Made by a program: the position numbers and the translations under genes | The notes under the pieces: model-generated | The model's database searches: none | What the model was told of the DNA's origin: nothing | Seen by the model: the letters and a program-made list of their open reading frames with translations, nothing else | In this document: in pieces, positions 1 to 6,869 of the stretch | Numbering within the stretch: position 1 is the stretch's first letter | Layout: every line of letters begins with the position of its first letter | Assembly: GCA_044234005.1 (NCBI GenBank) | Contig: JBIIJE010000115.1 | Coordinates: 1 to 7,877, forward strand | Direction: 5' to 3' | DNA from: OLB11 sp044234005 | GTDB taxonomy: Bacteria > Bacteroidota > Bacteroidia > Chitinophagales > Chitinophagaceae | DNA: 7,877 nucleotides

Positions 1-1
1 T

Positions 2-487
2 TATATTACAAATGCCCCACCCTCCATACCTACAATTTCTTTAAATGGCACTAATTTGGTATCATCAACAGCAACAACTTATCAATGGTATAAAGATGGT
101 GTAAAAATAAATGGAGCAACTAACGGTACATATACCCCAACAGCGACAGGAATTTATCTAGTTCGCATCACGGATGCCAATGGATGCGTGCATCAATATT
201 CGAAAGGATATAGTTATGTAAAACCCAATAGTGTATCCAACGTTACCGATTTGAGTCATGAAATTGTAGTTTATCCAAATCCAACGACAGGCTTCGTAAC
301 AATAAAAAATGTTTCCGCTTTTGGCAATAATTTCACTGTGAACATTTACGACAATTACGGCAAGCAAATTTTAAATAAGAAAAATGCATCATCAGTTGAT
401 TTATCATCATTTGCCAATGGGATTTATTCAATTCAAATAATTTCAGAGAAAGGAATTGCTACCCAAAAATTAATCTTAAACAACTAA
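2..487 (+). CDS. C-terminal part of a T9SS-secreted protein (Ig/PKD-like module plus sorting domain), 5' end missing
   Basis: The reading frame is open from base 2 to a TAA stop at 485-487, giving 161 visible residues, so the true start lies outside the window. Visible residues 10-80 look like an Ig/PKD-like beta-sandwich: they contain YQWYKDG, then a GTYTPTATGIYLVRITDANGC stretch, a pattern very common near the end of Bacteroidota surface proteins. From residue 90 the motif VYPNPTTGFVTI opens a type A T9SS C-terminal sorting domain, which continues through NIYDNYGKQIL and FANGIYSIQI to a final KLILNN. This domain normally directs export across the outer membrane and is cleaved when the protein is attached or released. 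The main function sits upstream and cannot be judged; adhesin, hydrolase or gliding-associated protein are all possible. The next gene starts five bases after the stop, so the two are probably co-transcribed. The family assignment is firm; the protein's role is unknown. Confidence 0.9.
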   Translation, partial: YITNAPPSIPTISLNGTNLVSSTATTYQWYKDGVKINGATNGTYTPTATGIYLVRITDANGCVHQYSKGYSYVKPNSVSNVTDLSHEIVVYPNPTTGFVTIKNVSAFGNNFTVNIYDNYGKQILNKKNASSVDLSSFANGIYSIQIISEKGIATQKLILNN

Positions 488-492
488 TACTT

Positions 493-1494
493 ATGAAAAA
501 AATAATCTTATCATTTATAATTTGCATTTTAATTACAATGAGTATGCAAGCCAAATTCGTTCGTTTTGCAGTAAACATATCAAATACTGTGGTGGCACAA
601 AATGACATTTACATGATATCAAATTTTCAAACTTTAAAAAATCTTGGCATTGATTTTCAATCAGGCGGAATCCAAATGGTGCAGCACCCGACCGATACGA
701 ATATTTACTATTTCTCGGTTGATTTACCGGCTTTTCAAATTTATGAATATCAAATCGAAAAAGGCTCTACTGGCTATGAAAAAGAGTGGGTGCCTGTTGA
801 ATCTCGCAGCCCCAACGATTATAGATGGATTTATCTTGACTCGCTAAATACCGATACGCTAAAATTACCTGAGGTTTTATTTGGTGAAAATAATACCCTC
901 ACAGATACTATGTATCGATTCAGATTAGATATGAGAGACAAACCTGTACTTACAAGTGGTGTACGCTTAGCAGGTGACTTTCAAGGAAACCTTCCAGCAA
1001 ATAGTCGTATGTGCTGTTTTGCAGGGAATGATAGTTTGTTTGAATATATGGCATGGCTTCCACCGAATACTACCCAACAATATAAATTTTATAACGGAAT
1101 AAATGGATCTAACGGCGAAATTGTACCTAGTAGTTGCGCAACCAACAACAAAAGAACTATTGCCAATGTGAGTGTTGCACAAGTACTACCTGTTGTTTGT
1201 TTTAGCAGCTGCACGAGTTGCTCCCCGCTAAGTATCGAAAATTTAAACATAAGATATCAGCCGTCTTTAGCACCTAATCCAATACACACATCAGCATTAA
1301 TTAGCTTTAACGACGATGAAAGCAAGCATCAGATTAAGTTGTTCGATATGATGGGAAGAATCTTAAATCGTTTTGAAAATATCACAAGTAATACATTCGA
1401 AATTCAAAGAGAAAATTTAAAGCCTGGCGTTTACTATTTAAATATTTCAAATGGTAAAAATCAAAACAGTAATTTAAAACTCGTTGTCGAATAA
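493..1494 (+). CDS. T9SS-secreted protein with two starch-binding-like modules
   Basis: This 333-residue protein starts with a clear Sec signal peptide (residues 1-20, MKKIILSFIICILITMSMQA). Two related beta-sandwich modules follow. Module 1 (about 22-131) carries VRFAVNIS, IYEYQIEKG and EKEWVPVESRSPNDYRW. Module 2 (about 140-243) carries YRFRLDM, GVRLAGDFQGN, QQYKFYNG, GEIVPSSC and the ending VVCFSSCTSC. This pattern (extended strand, 'AGDFQGN', 'YKF.NG', 'VP..C', 'CF.SC..C') matches the starch-binding-like or CBM20/E-set-like modules often seen in Bacteroidota T9SS proteins. Module 2 has six cysteines (174, 175, 215, 236, 240, 243), fitting disulfides outside the cytoplasm; module 1 has none. 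A sorting domain fills about residues 255-333, with LAPNPIHTSALISF, IKLFDMMGRIL and LKPGVYYLNIS. No catalytic domain is visible, so a glycan-binding or structural surface role is inferred; the ligand is unknown. The start is supported by the signal peptide and by the five-base gap to the previous gene. No Shine-Dalgarno sequence precedes it. Confidence 0.85.
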   Translation: MKKIILSFIICILITMSMQAKFVRFAVNISNTVVAQNDIYMISNFQTLKNLGIDFQSGGIQMVQHPTDTNIYYFSVDLPAFQIYEYQIEKGSTGYEKEWVPVESRSPNDYRWIYLDSLNTDTLKLPEVLFGENNTLTDTMYRFRLDMRDKPVLTSGVRLAGDFQGNLPANSRMCCFAGNDSLFEYMAWLPPNTTQQYKFYNGINGSNGEIVPSSCATNNKRTIANVSVAQVLPVVCFSSCTSCSPLSIENLNIRYQPSLAPNPIHTSALISFNDDESKHQIKLFDMMGRILNRFENITSNTFEIQRENLKPGVYYLNISNGKNQNSNLKLVVE

Positions 1495-1684
1495 CTAAAT
1501 TATCTTCAATGTAAATAGATTTTTATTTGTGCTAAGATTTGATTCAAACGCTTTTTATGTAACCTTTTTCTGACAATTGTTAATTAGAATACTTATAAAA
1601 GTCAATTGCCAAAAAATAAGAAGCTTTCAAAATTTACTACTTTTATCTATCTGAAATTTTATATCTTATCCTTTTAAGTGTCTT
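1495..1684. other. Intergenic region before the cotH-like gene; AT-rich, probable promoter region
   Basis: These 190 bases separate the two-gene unit on the left from the cotH-like gene and contain no plausible gene. Near matches to the Bacteroidota -7 element TAnnTTTG are TACTTTTA at 1638-1645 (last base differs) and AAGATTTG at 1534-1541 (first base differs). Neither has a TTG-type -33 element at the usual 19-21 base spacing, so no promoter can be fixed. An all-AT inverted repeat, AAATA 1513-1517 with TATTT 1524-1528, is too weak to call a terminator with confidence. The palindrome CAATTG occurs twice (1574-1579 and 1603-1608), which may be chance in such AT-rich DNA. The size of the gap suggests that the cotH-like gene has its own promoter. 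Confidence 0.4.
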
Positions 1685-3940
1685 ATGAAAAAAATTGTGA
1701 TTTCCATTTTGACTTGTTTCGTTTTCCCATTTGCGAATGCACAAAACTTTTATGATGAGAATGTAATTCAAGATTTAGAAATCAATTTCACTCAAAGCAA
1801 TTGGGATTATATGCTTGACACAGCCAAACTGGGTGCGGGTGATTATATCATGGCGGATTGGGTAAAAATAAATGGCATCTTGTATGATAGTGTTGGCATC
1901 CGATATAAGGGTAATAGCTCTTATGATTCAGCGATCGTAAAAAACCCCTTACATATTAAATTAGATGAATACAAAAATCATGACCATCAAGGGTTTGAGA
2001 GTATTAAATTAAGTAATGGTTATGGCGACCCTTCTTGCATACGCGAAGTACTTGCTTATTCAATTTTAGAAAAGTATATGCATTGCCCACAGTCTAATTT
2101 TGCCAAAGTAACCATTAATGGAAATTATATTGGTTTGTATTCAAGCAGTGAGAATATTGATAAGAAATTTCTTGGCGATCATTTCTACTCTAGCATAAAT
2201 ACATTTTTAAAATGTAATCCAACAGGAGCTCCTACGCCTGCGTTAAAAAGTAATTTTAAATACATCAGCTCAGATAGTACGAGCTATATGCCATTCTATG
2301 AATTAAAGTCTGATACGGGCTGGCATGATTTTATTAATTTTTGCAACACAGCAACTAATACTCAAAATAACTTAGCAAGTGAATTAGATATGGATCGAAC
2401 CATATGGATGCTCGCCTATAATAATCTTTTTATCAATTTAGACAGCTATAACGGTGTGTATGCTCAAAATCATTATACCTATAAAGACGCTACTGGACAT
2501 TTCAATCCAATCATTTGGGATTTGAATATGTGCTTTGGTGCGTTCCCCTACGCAGGCACTGGCACAATTGGCGTTGGACAAAAAACTTTACAAGAATTGA
2601 AAGATTATTCGCCATTTGCTCATGCTACCGAAATAGCGTGGCCCCTCATCAATGTTGTGATGGCAGATTCCACTATGAAAAGAAAATACATCGCTCATTT
2701 AAAAACAATGCTTCAAGAAAATATTATTTCAGGAAATTATCAAACAAAAGCAACACAATTTCAATCGTTGATTGACAATAACATAGCGAGTGATGTGAAT
2801 AAACTATTTAGCTACGCTCAATTTCAAAATGGCTTGACGAATGATGTTGTTTTTGGAAGTTTTACAGTACCAGGAATTGCGAATCTGATGGAAGCACGCA
2901 AAACATATTTGCAGAGCTTACCAGAATTTGCAGCTGCAGCGCCATCAATTAGCAATTATGTTTCTAATCCTATCAATCCTAATTATAATCAACAATTTGC
3001 ATTAACCGCTACAATCACAAATACGAGTAAAGCCTATCTGGGATATCGATTTGATAAGACAAAAAAGTTCCAGTCAATTGAAATGTACGACGATGGTTTA
3101 CATGGTGATAATGCAGCCAATGACAACATTTATGGTGTGTATTTAAATATGTTGAATGGTATCATGGAATACTACATATACGCCGAGAACACGAATGCAG
3201 GAATGTTTGCACCCCAGCGTGCCGAACACGAATTTTATACAGTGGGTGCTATGGTTTCTCAACCTCTTCAAGGTGAAATTGTTATTAATGAATTGCTTGC
3301 TGATAATGTTGGAAAAGAGCGTGATGAATATGGGACTTCCGAAGATTGGGCTGAGCTATATAATACCTCAAACAAAATCCTTAATTTGTATGGTTGCTTT
3401 TTAACTGATGAACTAAATCAACTCAATAAATGGAGCTTCCCAAATGGTACTTATTTAGCACCCAATAGCTATTTAACAGTTTGGCTAGATGATGATTCGA
3501 CGCAGCAAATTTTACACACGAATTTTAATTTGAGTAAAGACAGTGGGCATGTATTGTTATCTCTACCCAACCAAACTATATTAGATAGTGTGAGCTATGG
3601 TGCACAAACCACAAATGTATCTTATGGTCGATATCCAAATGGAACAGGCAGTTTCATCGGCATGAATAGAACATTGGGGTTAGTAAATAATAATGACCCA
3701 TTAGGGTATTCGAATTTTATACCCAAAGAAAATGATTTAATCTCATTCCCAAATCCTACAAATTCATTCATCTATATAAATAGTAAGCATAATCAACATT
3801 ATCAATTATATGATTTGCAAGGAAGAATATTGATGCAGGGTACAATAAGCAACCAAAGAGGTCTTACTTTAAGCGATCTGAATTCAGGTACTTACATCCT
3901 GAAATGTGGTAATACATTTCAGAAAATAATTAAGCTTTGA
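1685..3940 (+). CDS. CotH-family kinase-like protein with lamin-tail domain and T9SS sorting domain
   Basis: This 751-residue secreted protein begins with a signal peptide (1-19, probable cleavage after FANA). The CotH domain spans about 30-410 and shows the family landmarks in order: GIRYKGNSS (71-79), NPLHIKLDEY (87-96), SIKLSNGYGDPSCIRE (106-121), YIGLYSSSENIDKKFL (148-163), NLDSYNG (251-257) followed by QNHYTY, and IIWDLNMCFGAF (276-287). D253 and D279 are the likely equivalents of the catalytic and metal-binding aspartates of spore-coat kinase CotH. The last block reads WDLN where many relatives have WDLD. A linker beta domain (about 420-520) has MYDDGLHGDNAANDNIYG and YYIYAEN. A lamin-tail domain (about 530-650) starts at GEIVINELLADN and includes EDWAELYN. 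A T9SS sorting domain (about 685-751) starts at SFPNPTNSFIYI. CotH proteins phosphorylate spore-coat proteins in Bacillus; the substrate of the Bacteroidota secreted forms is unknown to me, so kinase activity here is inferred. The start is fixed by the signal peptide; no Shine-Dalgarno sequence is seen. Confidence 0.92.
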   Translation: MKKIVISILTCFVFPFANAQNFYDENVIQDLEINFTQSNWDYMLDTAKLGAGDYIMADWVKINGILYDSVGIRYKGNSSYDSAIVKNPLHIKLDEYKNHDHQGFESIKLSNGYGDPSCIREVLAYSILEKYMHCPQSNFAKVTINGNYIGLYSSSENIDKKFLGDHFYSSINTFLKCNPTGAPTPALKSNFKYISSDSTSYMPFYELKSDTGWHDFINFCNTATNTQNNLASELDMDRTIWMLAYNNLFINLDSYNGVYAQNHYTYKDATGHFNPIIWDLNMCFGAFPYAGTGTIGVGQKTLQELKDYSPFAHATEIAWPLINVVMADSTMKRKYIAHLKTMLQENIISGNYQTKATQFQSLIDNNIASDVNKLFSYAQFQNGLTNDVVFGSFTVPGIANLMEARKTYLQSLPEFAAAAPSISNYVSNPINPNYNQQFALTATITNTSKAYLGYRFDKTKKFQSIEMYDDGLHGDNAANDNIYGVYLNMLNGIMEYYIYAENTNAGMFAPQRAEHEFYTVGAMVSQPLQGEIVINELLADNVGKERDEYGTSEDWAELYNTSNKILNLYGCFLTDELNQLNKWSFPNGTYLAPNSYLTVWLDDDSTQQILHTNFNLSKDSGHVLLSLPNQTILDSVSYGAQTTNVSYGRYPNGTGSFIGMNRTLGLVNNNDPLGYSNFIPKENDLISFPNPTNSFIYINSKHNQHYQLYDLQGRILMQGTISNQRGLTLSDLNSGTYILKCGNTFQKIIKL

Positions 3941-3945
3941 TTTTC

Positions 3946-3967
3946 ATGAATAGTTCATTTATTTTTT
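3946..3967 (+). terminator. Possible intrinsic terminator after the cotH-like gene
   Basis: A perfect five-base inverted repeat (ATGAA 3946-3950, TTCAT 3954-3958) with a three-base TAG loop is followed by TTATTTTTT (3959-3967). It lies six bases past the stop, between convergent genes, where a terminator is expected. The stem is short and AT-rich, so it would be weak. Read in the minus direction it lacks a good T tract, so it would mainly serve the plus-strand gene. Confidence 0.4.
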
Positions 3968-3986
3968 GGATTAAAGTCAAAGTAAA

Positions 3987-5111
3987 TTAGTCTAAATTAG
4001 CAAGCCTATAACCTACCTCACTACCAATAGCAATACCCATTCCATTCATTCTTACACCCATGTAAATATTATCTGTATGCTTTTTTAATATAAAATTTTT
4101 ATCGCTACCGAACGCCATAATACCTGTCCAGCGTTGTTCAATTTCAAAATTTGTTTCCGGTAAAATTACTTCACGCAAACGACGCTCTAACTCTTCTTGA
4201 ATTTCATGATTCAAATTAAACGAAGTCGCATTTTCTTTTACAAAATCAATATTTCTTCCACCGCCAATCAATACTCTATCTTCATATCTACGGAAATAAT
4301 AATAGCCCGCATCCCAATGAAAAATACCATTCAATTTTAAATTTTCTATAGGCTTAGTTATCAATACCTGCCCTCTGCCTGGTTGAATGTCTAAATTAGG
4401 AATTAACGATTCAGTAAATGCATTCGTACATAAATACACTTTGTTTGCTGTAAGTTCTAAGGTTTGATTTTCCAATGTTTTACAAACTACAACTACTTCA
4501 TTTGTCTGAGCTTGAAGACTTGCAACTTCGCAACCTGATTTTATTTCAATACCTTCTTGCATAATGAGTTTCAAGTAAGAACTCATCATCAAACCTGTAT
4601 CTATCTCTCCTTCACAAGTATTTTCAATAAGTGATTTTACAACGCTTTTATTAAAACCAAATTCATCTATCTTATCATTCGCCATTTTAAATGCATTTAC
4701 TTGAGTAATGCTTCGCAGTTTGTCATTAATATGTATTATTTGATCTAAGGCACTCAACTCTTCATTGCTAATTAATTCATAGCTTCCTGATTGCTTAAAT
4801 CCAATTTTATTATCGCCTAAAATACTCCTCAATCTTTCAAGTCCTTTCTTTCGAAGTTGAAACAAAGCAAGTACCTCGTCTTCTTTCATGGTTGCGAAAT
4901 CGTGCAGAAGTTCCGTAAGAGAACCCATGCAAGCGAAACCTGCATTTTTTGTAGAAGCACCTGTTGGCAGCAAACCTCGCTCTAAGATAAGAATACGGTG
5001 CTTCGGGAAACGCTTGCACAAATAATAGGCTGTACTTAAACCTACAATGCCACTGCCGATAATGATATGGTCATACTTTACAAAATACTTTGCTTCCCAA
5101 AAACTTAACAT
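3987..5111 (-). CDS. FAD-dependent oxidoreductase, DAO (glycine/D-amino acid oxidase-like) family
   Basis: This 374-residue protein is a DAO-fold flavoenzyme, the group that includes glycine, sarcosine and D-amino acid oxidases and dehydrogenases. The dinucleotide-binding motif GSGIVG is at residues 19-24, with E44 at the end of the second strand (ILILERG) placed to bind the FAD ribose. GASTKNAG (51-58) is the conserved block next to the flavin. QPGRGQVL (243-250), YYYFRRYEDRVLIGGGRN (270-287), RWTGIMAFG (327-335) and GVRMNGMGIAIGS (352-364) are the expected C-terminal landmarks. There is no signal peptide, so it should act in the cytoplasm. The start is supported by MLSFWEAKYFVKYDHIIIGSG, an N-terminus like that of Bacteroidota relatives, and by its position one base after the peptidase stop codon, which suggests translational coupling. 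The exact substrate cannot be read from the sequence; oxidation of an amino acid or secondary amine is the likely reaction. No disruption is seen. Confidence 0.9.
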   Translation of the reverse strand: MLSFWEAKYFVKYDHIIIGSGIVGLSTAYYLCKRFPKHRILILERGLLPTGASTKNAGFACMGSLTELLHDFATMKEDEVLALFQLRKKGLERLRSILGDNKIGFKQSGSYELISNEELSALDQIIHINDKLRSITQVNAFKMANDKIDEFGFNKSVVKSLIENTCEGEIDTGLMMSSYLKLIMQEGIEIKSGCEVASLQAQTNEVVVVCKTLENQTLELTANKVYLCTNAFTESLIPNLDIQPGRGQVLITKPIENLKLNGIFHWDAGYYYFRRYEDRVLIGGGRNIDFVKENATSFNLNHEIQEELERRLREVILPETNFEIEQRWTGIMAFGSDKNFILKKHTDNIYMGVRMNGMGIAIGSEVGYRLANLD

Positions 5112-5112
5112 A

Positions 5113-6834
5113 TTAATTCATCAATTCTTTAAGTTCTTTCTCTACAAACTCACTCAAACTTTTCACAGTATCTGCCGAAAAATCGAATGTGATACCAGCA
5201 GTCTTATATAATTCAGGTAATGAGAGCATATTCCCTTTGCTCAAAGCATTTATATAATTATTCAAAGTAGCTTCTGGATTGTTTTTAAACTGTTGCCACA
5301 TTGCCAAAGCACCTAATTGTGCTATACCATACTCGATATAGTAAAATGGGACTTCGAATAAATGCAATTGCTTCTGCCACAACAAGGAACGATTTTCTAC
5401 TAAGCCTTCCCAATTGATATTTCGCGGGGCAAACTCCTGATGAATTGTTAACCAAGCATTTTTTCTTTCATCGTTTGTATGTGCAGGATGAGTGTATATC
5501 CAATGCTGAAATTTATCAATAGTAGCAATCCATGGGAAAATACTAAGTGCTCTTTCCAATAATTCCATTTTGGCTCTTCGCAATTCAGTATCATTTAAAT
5601 AAAATATATGCCAATGCTCTATGCTAAATAATTCCATACTCATACTTGCTAGCTCTGCCATTTCCATAGGATAATCCTTCATGGCTGTCAGCGGCAATTC
5701 ATGGCTAAAAAACGAATGTAGTGCATGCCCCCCTTCGTGCATCATGGTTACCACATCATCAGCTGTTCCAGCAGCGTTCATAAAAATGAATGGTGCACCT
5801 GTTTCAGCTAATGGACAATTATAACCACCTGGCGCTTTGCCTTTGCGACTTTCTAAATCAAATTGCTTCAGTTCATTCATTTTACGCAAGCAATCACCAA
5901 ACAAGGGTTTCAGTTTTGAAAATGTAGTGATTGATTTTTCCAACAATTCCTCTCCATCCTTAAAAGGTTCTAAAGGCATTTGACCTGCTGGCTCAGCATC
6001 CAAATCGTAAGGTCTTAATACATCTAAGCCTAGTTGAGTTTTCTTATGCTCATAAATTTCTTCAACAATTGGCAGAATATAATTTTTTATTGAATCATGA
6101 AATTGCTCGCAATCCTTAACGGAATAATCAAATCTACCTAACTCTTCAAATTTATAATCGCGATAATTTTCAAAGCCTACATTCATAGCTACTTGGTGTC
6201 GTTTACTTAATAGCTCATTAAATAAATCATTAAGTGCTTCACTATCTTGTTTGCGACGGTTTGCTACTTTATGATATACTTCTTCTCTCAAGTTTCTATC
6301 GCTTTGCAATAAAAATTTAGCGGCTTGCTGTAAAGTATATTCTTTGCCTTCTAAATCGATACTCATTTTGCCTGTAATCGCCCCGTATTGCTGCGCCAAA
6401 ATATTTAATTCTGCATTCAGTGAAATATTTGCTTCATTAAAAAGCTTGATTTCCTTTTCGACATTACGTAAGTAAGTATAATATTTACTTGGGTCTAACT
6501 CCTTGAGAAAAGGAGAGTCTAGTAATCTCTTATTCAGCGCATCAGCATAGGGTTTTATATGAGGTTCGATTTCGTTACAAAAAAAAGTAAATGCTTCTTC
6601 ATAACTTTTATTTTCTGTATCGCAAGTCATTCGTATTTGTCGCCAGCAAGCATCTTCGCTAATTACAGCTTGTATTTCACTATTATCCTGTAACCATTTT
6701 TCTAGTTCCGATACTGAATTTATCTCCCTACTTTTTAACTCCTCATAAAAAGGCTGCAGCTTATCCCAAGTTGTCACCTCGTAATCTTGAGGCATAAATG
6801 TACGTTGTAATTTTTCAATATTTGCTGTGAGCAT
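5113..6834 (-). CDS. M3-family oligoendopeptidase (zinc metallopeptidase)
   Basis: This 573-residue protein belongs to peptidase family M3, most like the M3B oligoendopeptidase F group, and is about full length for the compact members. The zinc site is HEGGH at 366-370, with H366 and H370 as ligands and E367 as the catalytic base. E394 in EMAELAS lies 28 residues after the first histidine, the spacing expected for the third zinc ligand. The block FYYIEYGIAQLGA (497-509) supplies the C-terminal tyrosines typical of the substrate-binding region. The N-terminal half is mostly helical, as in the family. There is no signal peptide, so it should cleave short peptides in the cytoplasm. It follows the WYL regulator gene by 35 bases and precedes the DAO-family gene by one base, so it sits in the middle of a probable three-gene unit. 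All catalytic residues are present. Family confidence is high; the choice of subfamily is less certain. Confidence 0.95.
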   Translation of the reverse strand: MLTANIEKLQRTFMPQDYEVTTWDKLQPFYEELKSREINSVSELEKWLQDNSEIQAVISEDACWRQIRMTCDTENKSYEEAFTFFCNEIEPHIKPYADALNKRLLDSPFLKELDPSKYYTYLRNVEKEIKLFNEANISLNAELNILAQQYGAITGKMSIDLEGKEYTLQQAAKFLLQSDRNLREEVYHKVANRRKQDSEALNDLFNELLSKRHQVAMNVGFENYRDYKFEELGRFDYSVKDCEQFHDSIKNYILPIVEEIYEHKKTQLGLDVLRPYDLDAEPAGQMPLEPFKDGEELLEKSITTFSKLKPLFGDCLRKMNELKQFDLESRKGKAPGGYNCPLAETGAPFIFMNAAGTADDVVTMMHEGGHALHSFFSHELPLTAMKDYPMEMAELASMSMELFSIEHWHIFYLNDTELRRAKMELLERALSIFPWIATIDKFQHWIYTHPAHTNDERKNAWLTIHQEFAPRNINWEGLVENRSLLWQKQLHLFEVPFYYIEYGIAQLGALAMWQQFKNNPEATLNNYINALSKGNMLSLPELYKTAGITFDFSADTVKSLSEFVEKELKELMN

Positions 6835-6851
6835 TTTTGTATTATTTCTGG

Positions 6852-6859
6852 CAAATATA
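6852..6859 (-). promoter_or_regulatory. Possible Bacteroidota -7 promoter element before the M3 peptidase gene
   Basis: Read on the minus strand, these bases are TATATTTG, an exact match to the Bacteroidota -7 consensus TAnnTTTG. It lies in the 35-base gap between the regulator and peptidase genes, 17 bases before the peptidase ATG, and would give a leader of roughly ten bases. No TTG-type -33 element is seen at the usual distance, and the match is short for AT-rich DNA, so it may be chance. Confidence 0.3.
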
Positions 6860-6869
6860 GTTACAGACT

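Noticed and set aside
158..367. Minus-strand open frame of 69 codons within the first gene
   Set aside because: It lies opposite a well-supported sorting-domain coding region and shows no recognisable domain.
967..1182. Minus-strand open frame of 71 codons opposite the binding-module gene
   Set aside because: It lies opposite module 2, whose conserved motifs are on the plus strand. Its cysteines mirror nothing recognisable.
1513..1528. AAATA/TATTT inverted repeat after the binding-module gene as a terminator
   Set aside because: The stem has only A-T pairs and there is no clean T tract after it, so it would hardly be stable.
491..1697. Shared sequence CTTATGAAAAAAAT at the starts of the second and third genes
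   Set aside because: It comes from a common start of signal peptides (MKK) in AT-rich genomes. Similarity ends right after it, so it is not a repeat or a regulatory site.
2515..2775. Plus-strand open frame of 86 codons in another frame inside the cotH-like gene
   Set aside because: It overlaps the conserved WDLN block of the real frame and has no start context or domain of its own.
3156..3404. Plus-strand open frame of 82 codons inside the cotH-like gene
   Set aside because: It overlaps the start of the lamin-tail domain in the true frame and looks like a chance frame.
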